A stretch of DNA of 64,000 bases from Acetobacterium sp965140355. GTDB taxonomy: Bacteria; Bacillota; Clostridia; Eubacteriales; Eubacteriaceae. The stretch lies in contig OZ223194.1 of NCBI GenBank assembly GCA_965140355.1, positions 1,116,001 through 1,180,000 of the forward strand. The letters are read 5' to 3'. The translations under genes and the position numbers were made by a program. Under the pieces are notes generated by a model that was given only the letters and a program-made list of their open reading frames with translations, did not search any database and had not been told where the DNA came from. Shown one piece after another: positions 17,962 through 25,880 of the stretch. The first letter of the stretch is position 1; every line of letters begins with the position of its first letter.

Positions 17962-18299
17962 ATTCTTTTCTCCTTAATTTTGTCAAAAAATGAAAGACCT
18001 GCTTTGTGAGTCTTCAGACACATGATTCATAATAATAAAAATGATTATATTTTAAACAACAATCCACCGCATTTTCATAGATATAAGTTTTCTTCATAGA
18101 TACAATCCTTGATTAGAAAAAGTTCCAGCACCATAAAAAGACCAGCTTTGATGAGGTTTTTAATTTTAGAATGTTTCATAAAAATACCGCCCTTCTAATT
18201 TTCAAAAAAAGCTAACAAAACTTAACTCCTTTCAAGAAGCAAAAGCCTTATTAGCTTATTGATACTTTTCGCAATTTATCTTATTTTTAATGACAATCT
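17962..18299. other. Intergenic region with two tiny candidate reading frames
   Basis: Between the methyltransferase stop and the binding-protein start. On the minus strand 18179-18075 encodes a possible 34-residue peptide (MKHSKIKNLIKAGLFMVLEL...) with AAGGGCGG ten bases upstream. 18097-18014 encodes a possible 27-residue peptide with a CC pair and AAGGA upstream. Neither has a recognisable family, so they are not called as genes. No strong promoter for the binding-protein gene was found, though a TATAAT without a matching -35 lies near 18048. Confidence 0.4.
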
Positions 18300-18986
18300 T
18301 CATGAAATCAAAGAACACTCTGCTAATACTTTTGTTCCCATCAAAACAAACCATGGATCATAATCATAACCAGGACGAGTCAAACCGGGAATTTTTTGGA
18401 TTTTAACATCGCTCAACCCGTTTCTTTCCAACAAATCACGAAGTTCTTCCATTCGTGCTTCTTTTATGGCTAATTGCTTATCCACTTCTTCATCTTCATA
18501 AATATTGACCTTACCAATATTCAACCCGACCCCTTCCTTCATCCGGTTGAAACACATAATTTTTCCACCAGGTTTTAAAATTCGCAACCATTCTTTTATT
18601 GCCACATCCGGTTCAATCAGTGTCCAGATTAACCGCGCATTAATAATAAAATCAATTGTATTATCCATAAATGGCAACGACAAAACGCTCCCTTCCATAA
18701 AAATTGCGTCTGATCTCAAATTTTTTGCATGTTTGACCGCAAGATTCAGCATCTCTTTTGAAATATCAATCCCGATCGTTGAATAGCCTAAATTTGCAGT
18801 CATATTTGCCAGAAAGCCGGTTCCGGTTCCCAAATCCAAAACATTTCTATTTGTTTCGAGTCCTAAAAGGTTCGCTAAAGAATCCATCCAGGCCTTTACG
18901 TCTTCGGTATCATGATCTGCGTCAAACGTGTCCGAACGTTTGTCCCAGTATGCTTCAATCTTTTTTATTACACCAACGACTTCCAC
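18300..18986 (-). CDS. Class I SAM-dependent methyltransferase
   Basis: 228 residues starting at GTG 18986 with AAAGGGG upstream. The cap reads YWDKRSDTFDADHD (13-26). Motif I is VLDLGTGTGFLA at 49-60, motif II ends IGID at 71-74, and a conserved block NARLIWTLIEPDVAIKEW spans 116-133, followed by RILKPGGKI. The ARLIWTL block recurs in the fused and riboswitch-controlled enzymes here and marks them as one subfamily. It has its own consensus promoter and hairpin leader, and lies upstream of the second Nik/Opp importer on the same strand. The substrate is unknown; a small metal-binding ligand of the importer is my inference. Confidence 0.82.
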   Translation of the reverse strand: MEVVGVIKKIEAYWDKRSDTFDADHDTEDVKAWMDSLANLLGLETNRNVLDLGTGTGFLANMTANLGYSTIGIDISKEMLNLAVKHAKNLRSDAIFMEGSVLSLPFMDNTIDFIINARLIWTLIEPDVAIKEWLRILKPGGKIMCFNRMKEGVGLNIGKVNIYEDEEVDKQLAIKEARMEELRDLLERNGLSDVKIQKIPGLTRPGYDYDPWFVLMGTKVLAECSLIS

Positions 18987-19000
18987 TTTTAACCCCTTTC

Positions 19001-19066
19001 AAAAAAAACAAAGAGCCACAAAAATTGGGATCTGTCTACGACAGAACACTCAACCTTCATGGCTAA
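19001..19066 (-). promoter_or_regulatory. Structured leader hairpin, copy B (terminator-like)
   Basis: On the minus strand AGCCATGAAGGTTG opens the element. An inner stem TCTGTC-GTA-GACAGA follows, then CAATTTTTGTGGCT closes the AGCC/GGCT outer stem, with a T-rich tail 15 bases before the methyltransferase GTG. The layout matches copy A (3724-3770): the same outer stem and GGTTG/CAATT middle stem but a different inner hairpin. A covarying layout with a fixed unpaired ATGAA suggests a cis-regulatory RNA or attenuator. Confidence 0.5.
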
Positions 19067-19105
19067 ATTAATTAAAACATTTTAAAACCTGTTGTTTTTT
19101 TATTG

Positions 19106-19123
19106 ATAATCTTGCAAGATTAT
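19106..19123. promoter_or_regulatory. Candidate MarR operator, perfect 18-bp palindrome
   Basis: The sequence ATAATCTTGCAAGATTAT is fully self-complementary. It lies about 20-40 bases after the presumed start of transcription of the 18300 methyltransferase and about 200 bases downstream of the marR gene. MarR dimers bind dyads of this size. The link is inferred from position. Confidence 0.45.
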
Positions 19124-19150
19124 TGTATATAGTAGTATATACTTGTAGCT

Positions 19151-19179
19151 ATATTATGCTACTCATCACAAAATGTCAA
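19151..19179 (-). promoter_or_regulatory. Consensus promoter of the 18300 methyltransferase
   Basis: On the minus strand TTGACA (19179-19174), a 17-base spacer and TAATAT (19156-19151). CTACAAGTATATACTAC follows immediately and shares ACAAGTATATAC with the promoter at 3826-3854. Confidence 0.75.
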
Positions 19180-19322
19180 TTATTTTTTTTAAGCTAAAAT
19201 GCTATCAATTTAAAGATTTTTTAATTTTTCAGTATTTTAATTAACTGCTCATTGCTACTCTCAGCTTTTTAAATTTAAGTTTTAAATTTAAAATCATGAT
19301 GTATTTTTATCTATTACTCGCT

Positions 19323-19772
19323 CTAAAAATGGTTTTCAATTAACTGGTTTGCTTTCTTTAAAAACTCCTCAATAACAACCAGTTTTTCATGTTCCAGTTC
19401 ATCTAGGTAATTAAAAAGCGGACTGTCATAATGATTATGATAATTTTGATGCGCCAGATAAGCTTCTTTCCCTTTTGCGGTTAAATATAAGCATATCCGT
19501 TTTTTATCCCTTGCGTCGATTTGTTTAAAAACAATGTCTTTGGCCTCCAGTTTTTTTATCGTTTTCGAAACAACTGCCCGGGTGATGTTAAAATTTCTGG
19601 CCATTTCTGACATAAATATTCCCGGAAAATCACCAATCATTTTGATCATATGAATTTCACCACGATAAAAAACCATATCATCTCCAAAATCCAATATGTT
19701 GGTTTTGCCATTTGCAATTCGCTCGACCATTTTAATATATTCATCAATTACGCTATTTACATCTTCTTTCAT
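19323..19772 (-). CDS. MarR-family transcriptional regulator
   Basis: Winged-helix dimeric repressor of about 149 residues from ATG 19772. A GTG frame reaching 19793 runs through a TATAAT box and has no ribosome site. The DNA-binding region is MSEMARNFNITRAVVSKTIKKL, given here in parts as MSEMARNFNITR and AVVSKTIKKL, followed by the wing KQIDARDKKRICLYLTAKG. It lies 46 bases after the methyltransferase of the nitrogenase-like operon and upstream of the methyltransferase at 18300. Palindromes near that next promoter are likely targets. The ligand is unknown. Confidence 0.85.
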   Translation of the reverse strand: MKEDVNSVIDEYIKMVERIANGKTNILDFGDDMVFYRGEIHMIKMIGDFPGIFMSEMARNFNITRAVVSKTIKKLEAKDIVFKQIDARDKKRICLYLTAKGKEAYLAHQNYHNHYDSPLFNYLDELEHEKLVVIEEFLKKANQLIENHF

Positions 19773-19778
19773 AAATAA

Positions 19779-19807
19779 ATTATACTGTATCACAATAAAT
19801 AATTCAA
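19779..19807 (-). promoter_or_regulatory. Internal promoter for marR, possibly giving a leaderless mRNA
   Basis: On the minus strand TTGAAT (19807-19802), 17 bases, then TATAAT (19784-19779). The ATG at 19772 is only seven bases past the -10, so transcription would begin at or next to the start codon. No ribosome site precedes this ATG. Confidence 0.55.
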
Positions 19808-19818
19808 TGAGCTGCCGA

Positions 19819-20457
19819 TTATTTTACCCCTTTAATTAATGACCAGCTTTCAAATAGATTGGCTGATTTTAAATTATTTAATTTGATCATTTCAATTTGA
19901 TTAAAATTATTTTCTTTGAGTACCCGACTTAATTGATCAATGCCGGCATTACGTAATGGTAATTTTGTTTCGATATTTTCACAATAATGATTTGGTTGTT
20001 CGTTATTTGTATTTTGGGGACAAAAACATAAAATCCTACCACCAGGTTTTAACACGCGCCGCCATTCCGCCAGAGTTTTTTCCGGGGTAAAGATCGTCCA
20101 CATGATACAGCGGTTCACTATCACATCAAAGCTGGCATCATCACAGGATAGCTGATTCCAGTCTTCAATCAAATAGGTTATTTTTAATTCCTGTTCGATT
20201 GCCCTCTGCTTAGCCTGCTCAATCATTCGCTCAGCCAAATCAACCCCCGTACTATGATATCCCGCTTCAGCCGCCAGTTCTGCTAAAAACCCTGTTCCAG
20301 TGCCGATATCCAACACTTTTTGTTGTTTGTCATCGCCGATCTGGTCAATAAGAATTTGTTTCCATATTTTTCGATCTTCAAACTGGTTATGTTTTTGATC
20401 ATAGTTTGGGGCGTGGTGATTCCAGACCGCTCTGATTTGGTTTTTAATTTCTTCCAT
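19819..20457 (-). CDS. Class I SAM-dependent methyltransferase of the nitrogenase-like operon
   Basis: 212 residues. The cap is VWNHHAPNYDQKHNQFED (11-28). Motif I is VLDIGTGTGFLAELA (48-62), followed by TGVDLAERMIEQAK. The signature block NRCIMWTIFTPEKTLAEW is at 115-132, then RRVLKPGGRI. It closely parallels the enzyme at 18300 and the fused one at 10594. It begins 25 bases after the ABC ATPase gene with AAGGAG upstream, so it probably belongs to the B12-riboswitch transcript. No Cys- or metal-binding cluster is obvious. Acceptor unknown; a corrinoid, tetrapyrrole or metallophore is conceivable. Confidence 0.82.
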   Translation of the reverse strand: MEEIKNQIRAVWNHHAPNYDQKHNQFEDRKIWKQILIDQIGDDKQQKVLDIGTGTGFLAELAAEAGYHSTGVDLAERMIEQAKQRAIEQELKITYLIEDWNQLSCDDASFDVIVNRCIMWTIFTPEKTLAEWRRVLKPGGRILCFCPQNTNNEQPNHYCENIETKLPLRNAGIDQLSRVLKENNFNQIEMIKLNNLKSANLFESWSLIKGVK

Positions 20458-20482
20458 TTTTTCTCCTTAAATAATTAACTTT

Positions 20483-21253
20483 TTAATCTACCACCGTAAA
20501 AGCTTTTTTATGTGTCTTTAGACCGGGAATGGTATAGATTTTTGCATTTACTTCAAAATATTTTTTGATATTTGCCTCACTGATCATTTCCTGACTCGGT
20601 CCAAAAACATACTGCCCTCTGCCCAGCAATAACGTTTGATCTGAAATTCTCAACGCATGTTCGGGATAATGGGTATTGATAATACAAGAAATTCCATTTT
20701 CTTCCTTCAGACGCTGAATCAATTTTAAAATCAGGAACTGATTTTTGAAGTCCAAATGAGACTCCGGTTCATCCATAATCAGAATTTGGGGTTCGTTTGC
20801 TAAGGCCCGGGCAATATAAACCAGTTGTAATTGTCCGCCGCTAAGCTGTGAACATAATTGATCCTTGAGATGGGAGATCCCAACAATTTCAAGTGCCGCC
20901 ATTACTTTTTCCCGGTCTAATTTGGATGGCATTCCAAAAATCGATACATGACGGCTTCGTCCCATGGTGACCATTTCAAAAACCGAATAAGTAAAAATCG
21001 TTTTATGCGCCTGCGGTACATATCCAATTCCATCACATTCCAACATCGATTCAAAGACCTGTCCGTCAACTTGAGTTTGCCCTTCCTGCCATTTCAATAG
21101 ACCCATCATACATTTTAATAGCGTTGTTTTCCCAATCCCATTTTGTCCAAGAACGGTCATAATCCGTCCTTGTTCGAGTTCGAAAGAAATTTTCTGAAGC
21201 ACTTGTTTCTCTCGTCGATAACCATAACTGCCATTAATTACTGCCAGTCGCAT
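20483..21253 (-). CDS. ABC transporter ATP-binding protein, FecE/BtuD type
   Basis: ATPase of the importer inside the nitrogenase-like operon. The true start is ATG 21253 (MRLAVINGSYGYRREKQ), preceded by GGAGGGG and adjoining the permease stop; the frame continues upstream but has no ribosome site. 256 residues. Walker A GQNGIGKTT, signature LSGGQLQLVY and Walker B ILIMDEPESHLD are present. The FVFEMVTMGRSR-like Q-loop region resembles iron-complex and corrinoid ATPases. The signature ends LQLVY rather than QRV, a variation seen in this subfamily. Confidence 0.9.
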   Translation of the reverse strand: MRLAVINGSYGYRREKQVLQKISFELEQGRIMTVLGQNGIGKTTLLKCMMGLLKWQEGQTQVDGQVFESMLECDGIGYVPQAHKTIFTYSVFEMVTMGRSRHVSIFGMPSKLDREKVMAALEIVGISHLKDQLCSQLSGGQLQLVYIARALANEPQILIMDEPESHLDFKNQFLILKLIQRLKEENGISCIINTHYPEHALRISDQTLLLGRGQYVFGPSQEMISEANIKKYFEVNAKIYTIPGLKTHKKAFTVVD

Positions 21254-21254
21254 C

Positions 21255-22262
21255 TCAACACCCCTCCGTTTTTTTATATACCAGTGCAAAAAAAGGGGCT
21301 CCAATAATTGCTGTAAGTATGCCGATAGGAATTTCGGACGGCGTTAATACCCGGGCAATGAAGTCCACAATCAACAAAAATACGGCCCCACACAAACATG
21401 ATGCCGGCATCAGGTATTTATGATCGGAACCAACAATCATTCGACATAAATTAGGAATAATCAGGCCCACCCATCCGATAATGCCCGCAACCATCACCGA
21501 TGCTGCAGTAATAATGGTCGCTGCCGCAATAATAATAAACCGCATTTTTCGGGGATTGACCCCCATCGTCGTGGCTTCTTCATCCCCCAATGTCAACACG
21601 TTAATCCGCCATCGTATGGCAATCAATACCGTAATCCCGGCTAATATCGGAATCACGATTTTTCCCAGCTCATTATAAGTCGTGTTGGAAAAGCTTCCCA
21701 TCAGCCAAAACGTAATCGCCGGCAACTGAGAATCTGTATCCGCAACAAATTTAACCAACGAGATTAAGGCATTAAATACTGCCGAAACAATGATCCCCGA
21801 TAAAACCAGGGCCAGAATAGAAGATTCGCTTTTTATCCGAGAAAGCAGCAAACTTAAAACGACGCTTAAAATCCCAAAGGAAAAGGCCATCGCAGCCGTA
21901 ATCCCGTTAACCCCATTGGTTAACAGAATTCCTAATGCGGCTCCAAATCCGGCCCCAGCGCTGACACCCAGAACATCCGGGCTAACTAAAGGATTATGAA
22001 AACACCCTTGAAAAGCGGTTCCACTGATTGATAATCCGGCCCCTACCAGGATAACAATTAATAATCTGGGCAGCCGAATATCCAAAACCACGGTTTTATC
22101 GACACTGTCCAGAGAAGCTCCGGTCAGACCGGACCAGAGCAAATGAATAACTTGCCCCGGTTCAACATAATACCGTCCTAAAAAAAGCGATCCAAATGCA
22201 AATACAACCAGAAAGATTGCTAGAAGTAAAATAAAAGAACTGTTCTTACTGAGCTGCTTCAT
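21255..22262 (-). CDS. FecCD-family ABC transporter permease
   Basis: 335-residue inner-membrane permease with about ten helices. The family blocks HNPLVSPDVLGVSAGAGFG and GIIGWVGLIIPNLCRMIVG are intact. It follows the binding-protein gene after nine bases and precedes the ATPase start by one base. The sequence is related to but distinct from the permease at 922-2013, so the two importers likely carry different complexes. BtuC and FecD types cannot be distinguished by eye. Confidence 0.92.
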   Translation of the reverse strand: MKQLSKNSSFILLLAIFLVVFAFGSLFLGRYYVEPGQVIHLLWSGLTGASLDSVDKTVVLDIRLPRLLIVILVGAGLSISGTAFQGCFHNPLVSPDVLGVSAGAGFGAALGILLTNGVNGITAAMAFSFGILSVVLSLLLSRIKSESSILALVLSGIIVSAVFNALISLVKFVADTDSQLPAITFWLMGSFSNTTYNELGKIVIPILAGITVLIAIRWRINVLTLGDEEATTMGVNPRKMRFIIIAAATIITAASVMVAGIIGWVGLIIPNLCRMIVGSDHKYLMPASCLCGAVFLLIVDFIARVLTPSEIPIGILTAIIGAPFFALVYKKTEGC

Positions 22263-22271
22263 AAAAGTATC

Positions 22272-23375
22272 TTAATTTCCATTATTCGGATTAAGAATCG
22301 ATTGGACCATATCGTCAGTGAGCTTAATCTGATAACGTCTTTCATAAAAGGCTTTTAAGGTTTTTGAAAAATCTTCTGGACTCATTTTTTCGGGAAAGTT
22401 TTTACTCACCAGCCATTGGATCATCAATGGTGAATCAGCGCAGGGCGTACCCCAATTCATAATACCAATCGGAGTATTATAAATCCGTCCATCTTTAAAA
22501 GCCTGTGTTTGGGACCAATCCTGACCGGCGATCGAACCAGACAGATACTCAGTCGCTGGTACCCCCCGGAAAATATAAATAATATCCGGATTCCAGCTCA
22601 AAATTTGTTCCATGGTTACTTCAAGACCGTCACCGTTTAATTCTGCAGCCACATTGGTCAATCCAGTTTTTAATAACCAATCATCACCATATGAGCCAGC
22701 TCCTCTGACAGTTATTTTATCGCCGGTATTACTCATAATCATTAAACCCTTTTGTTTTTGATTGTCTATATCGGTTAAGATCTGATCGACCTTCTGGTTA
22801 GCCGTTTCCCATTCCTGTTGTAATGAATCATCATTATCAAGTTCAAATATTTCCCGCATTAACTGATCAATTTTAACCGACCAGTCTTCATTTATCTGAT
22901 TTTTAATGAAAAAATCAACAACCGGCACCGGAATATTTTGCAACCCTTTTTTTTGTGTTTCTCCATAAACGAGAATAATATCCGGATCTAATTTTAATAA
23001 TTCTTCCGTATTTGATTCATATCCAGTTAAAAACGTCGTATTGATCTCTTTATTATTTGGAACAAAGATATCAAGCAAGTTCGGATTCATTTCGTTTAAC
23101 GCCACCGCACTGGTACCAACAATATTATCGGTATTTTTAATATTGCTGATATATGTCGACAATAGTGGTGGGGCAATAATCACGACATTTTTAAGCTCAG
23201 CAGCTGCCGGTAGCGTCACGGTATTCCCGACCAGATCGGTAATCGTACGCGCTGCACCTTGCGTACTTTTGTCAGCATCAGCGATTTTATCAGAATTACC
23301 GGAACAGCCAGCCAAGATCATCATTAAAAATAGGCACACCGTTATCATGGCGCCAGTTTTTCGTTTGTTTTTCAT
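22272..23375 (-). CDS. FecB/BtuF-type substrate-binding lipoprotein
   Basis: 367 residues with lipobox ILAGC (Cys24). It starts TITDLVGNTVTLP-like after the signal (RTITDLVGNTVTLPAAAEL), the standard opening of metal-complex binding proteins. The two-lobe pattern follows: LKLDPDIILVYG and later ILSWNPDIIYIF. It begins 33 bases after the NifK-like gene. Being in a cobalamin-riboswitch operon, a corrinoid, cobalt complex or related tetrapyrrole is the leading ligand guess, but no binding residue proves it. Confidence 0.88.
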   Translation of the reverse strand: MKNKRKTGAMITVCLFLMMILAGCSGNSDKIADADKSTQGAARTITDLVGNTVTLPAAAELKNVVIIAPPLLSTYISNIKNTDNIVGTSAVALNEMNPNLLDIFVPNNKEINTTFLTGYESNTEELLKLDPDIILVYGETQKKGLQNIPVPVVDFFIKNQINEDWSVKIDQLMREIFELDNDDSLQQEWETANQKVDQILTDIDNQKQKGLMIMSNTGDKITVRGAGSYGDDWLLKTGLTNVAAELNGDGLEVTMEQILSWNPDIIYIFRGVPATEYLSGSIAGQDWSQTQAFKDGRIYNTPIGIMNWGTPCADSPLMIQWLVSKNFPEKMSPEDFSKTLKAFYERRYQIKLTDDMVQSILNPNNGN

Positions 23376-23408
23376 TCTTTTTAACTCCTCATTTTTTTAT
23401 TTAGGTAA

Positions 23409-24602
23409 TTATTTAGTTTGATTCAATTTATTAATCAGAAATAATGCTCCTGAAAAACCCATTAATCCTGGTTGCCGAATGGCCAACTGATCAATAATGG
23501 GATGCGTCATTTGAAGGCAGTCATCGTTATCAATGGTCCGAACGCTCAAGCCATCGGCCATTACAAAATAATTAGCGCCATCGCTGGGGTTTAAATTGAG
23601 CGGTGCTGTGGTTAATTTTAAACGGTCACTTTTATTACACCAGCTATTTTTAAAGCAAACCGTCGGAAGTTTCAGTTCATCCATAATAAAGCGACTCAGA
23701 CCTATCATGGGATCTTCCAGACCGCTTAAAACAACGGTTTTCTGCTCTGACTCAGGAATTATTGTTGTGCGGCAAATTTTGTTTATCTGCTCCTCAAGCT
23801 GCGCAAGCTCATCGGTAAAGGCTGCATAGTTTGCCGGAAGACCGGTTATCCTTGTTATTTCTGCTGCCCACTTTTTTGTACCGGCCAGTCCATAAGGCCG
23901 TAAATAAACATAAGGCGTTTGATGCTTCTGGAATAACCATTCAGCCAGTTGACACCCTTCGCTTCTGATCACAATATTCAATCTGGCTTTTCCGAGTTGC
24001 TTACATTCTCCCATCGTTGTCGAGCCAGGCAAATTACAGAATAATTCCATTCCAAATAACTTTTTCATTAACTCTTCAATAATCGTTGCCTCACTCAAGT
24101 GATTATACTCATCCGCACAGCAGCCGATCAGGTTATAGCCATTCTCAACCACAACATCGTTCTCGGTCAAATCAGCCAATAGTGACAAGCCCGCTGCAAT
24201 TCCCTGAGACCAACTTTTACCTAATCCCCCACCTTTAACCACTAATAGCTTAGCCACAATTTTATTTTGGGCTTCTTTACAAATTCCGTCCATATCCATG
24301 CCGATTACAGATGCTACCGAAGAATCCATCACGATAATCGCCTCCGGCTTATGTCTTTGATCAACTTCCTGAAGAACCTTAATTAAACGATCCGCGTTCC
24401 CAAAGATCACCACATCTTCATCCATCGTGGTGGTATATAAGGTAGCCCGGGCTTCATGCCCAAACTGTTTAAGAGCTTCTAACATATAACGGGTTGTCCC
24501 TTCGGGACCAAACTCCACAATTATCAAATCCTGAATCCCGCTAAGTGCCCATAATAACCCCATGCGATCGGATGGGGTTGGATAATCACGCACAAGATAC
24601 AT
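23409..24602 (-). CDS. Nitrogenase-like subunit, NifK/NifN-like, lacking P-cluster cysteines
   Basis: 397 residues of the nitrogenase component 1 fold. The framework is recognisable: GIQDLIIVEFGPEGTTRY corresponds to the family's G-I-x-HGPxGCxxY, SVASVIGMDMDGI to xCxxxxIGDDI, and there is an N-terminal P-x-P-S-D-R segment. At all three positions where P-cluster cysteines normally sit there is none (Y7/P8, T36, S95/V96), and the first Cys is residue 108. D and E residues nearby (E30, E34) could supply a ligand, as an Asp does in BchB. The gene overlaps the NifD-like gene by 17 bases. Probable partner subunit of a heterodimeric reductase. Confidence 0.8.
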   Translation of the reverse strand: MYLVRDYPTPSDRMGLLWALSGIQDLIIVEFGPEGTTRYMLEALKQFGHEARATLYTTTMDEDVVIFGNADRLIKVLQEVDQRHKPEAIIVMDSSVASVIGMDMDGICKEAQNKIVAKLLVVKGGGLGKSWSQGIAAGLSLLADLTENDVVVENGYNLIGCCADEYNHLSEATIIEELMKKLFGMELFCNLPGSTTMGECKQLGKARLNIVIRSEGCQLAEWLFQKHQTPYVYLRPYGLAGTKKWAAEITRITGLPANYAAFTDELAQLEEQINKICRTTIIPESEQKTVVLSGLEDPMIGLSRFIMDELKLPTVCFKNSWCNKSDRLKLTTAPLNLNPSDGANYFVMADGLSVRTIDNDDCLQMTHPIIDQLAIRQPGLMGFSGALFLINKLNQTK

Positions 24603-25878
24603 CTTGATCGCCTCCTTTTAAAGCCGCTTGAATTGCTGTAATAACATGAATAATTGCTTCATAACCAATTTTTCCCGGCGGCAGCAACGTCTCCAGATGG
24701 CTGATTCCTAATTGACGAAGATAGTCTCCATTCCCAAACCCGATATATAAATCCGGCTGCAGTTTTGTTAACATGCTCATCGCCGCATTCGGATTGGCAA
24801 CATAGTTAACATAGGGATCGCACCCCTGTTCCAGAATAAATTGTCGGTTTGCTTCACTTTTATCATTTAAGCGATAGGCATTGATTAACATCGGTTTCAT
24901 TCCCAATGCGCTTAAAAAAGCTGCCACCTCAAGGGCATCAGGGGGTCTGCCGCCATTGATAAATGTTTTACCGGCTAAATCCTGCCGGGCTTCTGCCACC
25001 AAGCTCTCCGCCTGTTGCCGTAACGCCATATGATCCGCATGTAAGTCAAGTTCCAGATATTCTTCGAGTTGTTGATACCCTGCGCTGATATAATCGATAT
25101 CCAAAGAGGCCTCAAATTCTACAAAAGGTGTTCCAAACTGATTTTGCATATACTCTGCTAATTCCCGGCCAACCTCGTTGGTAACAATATTGAGGGCGGC
25201 CTCCGGGGCCTCATAAATTTGCTTAATACGGCATTGATCGGGCAGCATTAGATTAATGATAACCCCCGCCTGTTCCAAACATCTTGCTAATTCCGACTGT
25301 TTTGGTGTGCCAGCTGCGCCGGCATGAAAATTTCGCCCTAAAAAATTAACAGTTCCCGGTTTCACAGTTTGTGGTTTCATTAATCGGCCTTGAACCCTAA
25401 GGGTTCGGGCAATAGCGACTCCAAATTCATTGCAATTATTATCATAATGAGCAATATGAACCGGCAAAATAGGTTTGCCGCAGATTCTTTGTGCTTCTTT
25501 TGAAATCGCCTCCAGATCTTCACCAATAATTTCTGGAATGCAGGTACTGACTAAAAAAATACATTGTATTGCTTCATATTCAGCAATTTTGAGCAGTGAC
25601 TGCTTAATTCCACCACGATCCCCAAAAGTAATGTCGGAATCTTCAAAAACACATGAATAAAAGCGGTCATATCCGGGATCTTCACTATGATAAAGGCAAC
25701 TGTTTTTGGCATACCAAGTGCATTCCGCGGTGCCAACTACCATCACTGCAGCCTCCTTAATTAGTGGTGCCGAGACCGCCACTCCAAAAGTCGGACAAAA
25801 TACGCCGCAGGAAATCGCCGCGGAATCGCCATAAATATCTTGATTTTTTTTAATTTCTGATAATCTGTTTAAACGCAT
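24586..25878 (-). CDS. Nitrogenase-like subunit, NifD/BchN-like
   Basis: 430 residues, shorter than true NifD (near 480-540) and close to BchN or NifE size. Three Cys sit in P-cluster-like positions: C28 (CGVFCPTFG), C53 (GTAECTWY) and C113 (STCIPEIIGED, matching the xCxxxxIGDD block). Additional Cys at 24, 61 and 76 are nearby. The C terminus keeps GKIGYEAIIHVITAIQ, the usual last helix of the fold. No nifE/nifN/nifB genes occur here, which argues against a true nitrogenase. The operon context with an importer and B12 control suggests reduction of an imported or remodelled cofactor; this is inference. Confidence 0.82.
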   Translation of the reverse strand: MRLNRLSEIKKNQDIYGDSAAISCGVFCPTFGVAVSAPLIKEAAVMVVGTAECTWYAKNSCLYHSEDPGYDRFYSCVFEDSDITFGDRGGIKQSLLKIAEYEAIQCIFLVSTCIPEIIGEDLEAISKEAQRICGKPILPVHIAHYDNNCNEFGVAIARTLRVQGRLMKPQTVKPGTVNFLGRNFHAGAAGTPKQSELARCLEQAGVIINLMLPDQCRIKQIYEAPEAALNIVTNEVGRELAEYMQNQFGTPFVEFEASLDIDYISAGYQQLEEYLELDLHADHMALRQQAESLVAEARQDLAGKTFINGGRPPDALEVAAFLSALGMKPMLINAYRLNDKSEANRQFILEQGCDPYVNYVANPNAAMSMLTKLQPDLYIGFGNGDYLRQLGISHLETLLPPGKIGYEAIIHVITAIQAALKGGDQDVSCA

Positions 25879-25880
25879 TT

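Larger units (their letters stand above)
19067..19322. other. Upstream half of the intergenic region before the 18300 methyltransferase
   Basis: Contains the promoter at 19151-19179 and two dyads just downstream of its -10. One is a perfect 18-base palindrome, ATAATCTTGCAAGATTAT (19106-19123). The other is the near-palindrome GTATATAGTAGTATATAC (19125-19142). The part at 19200-19322, after the MarR stop, is AT-rich. It includes an AAATTT-based inverted repeat near 19270-19295 that might be a weak terminator. No gene seen. Confidence 0.5.

Noticed and set aside
19125..19142. GTATATAGTAGTATATAC as a second copy of the 18-bp palindrome operator
   Set aside because: It is only partly self-complementary and shares little with ATAATCTTGCAAGATTAT beyond AT-richness, so it was left as a possible separate motif.
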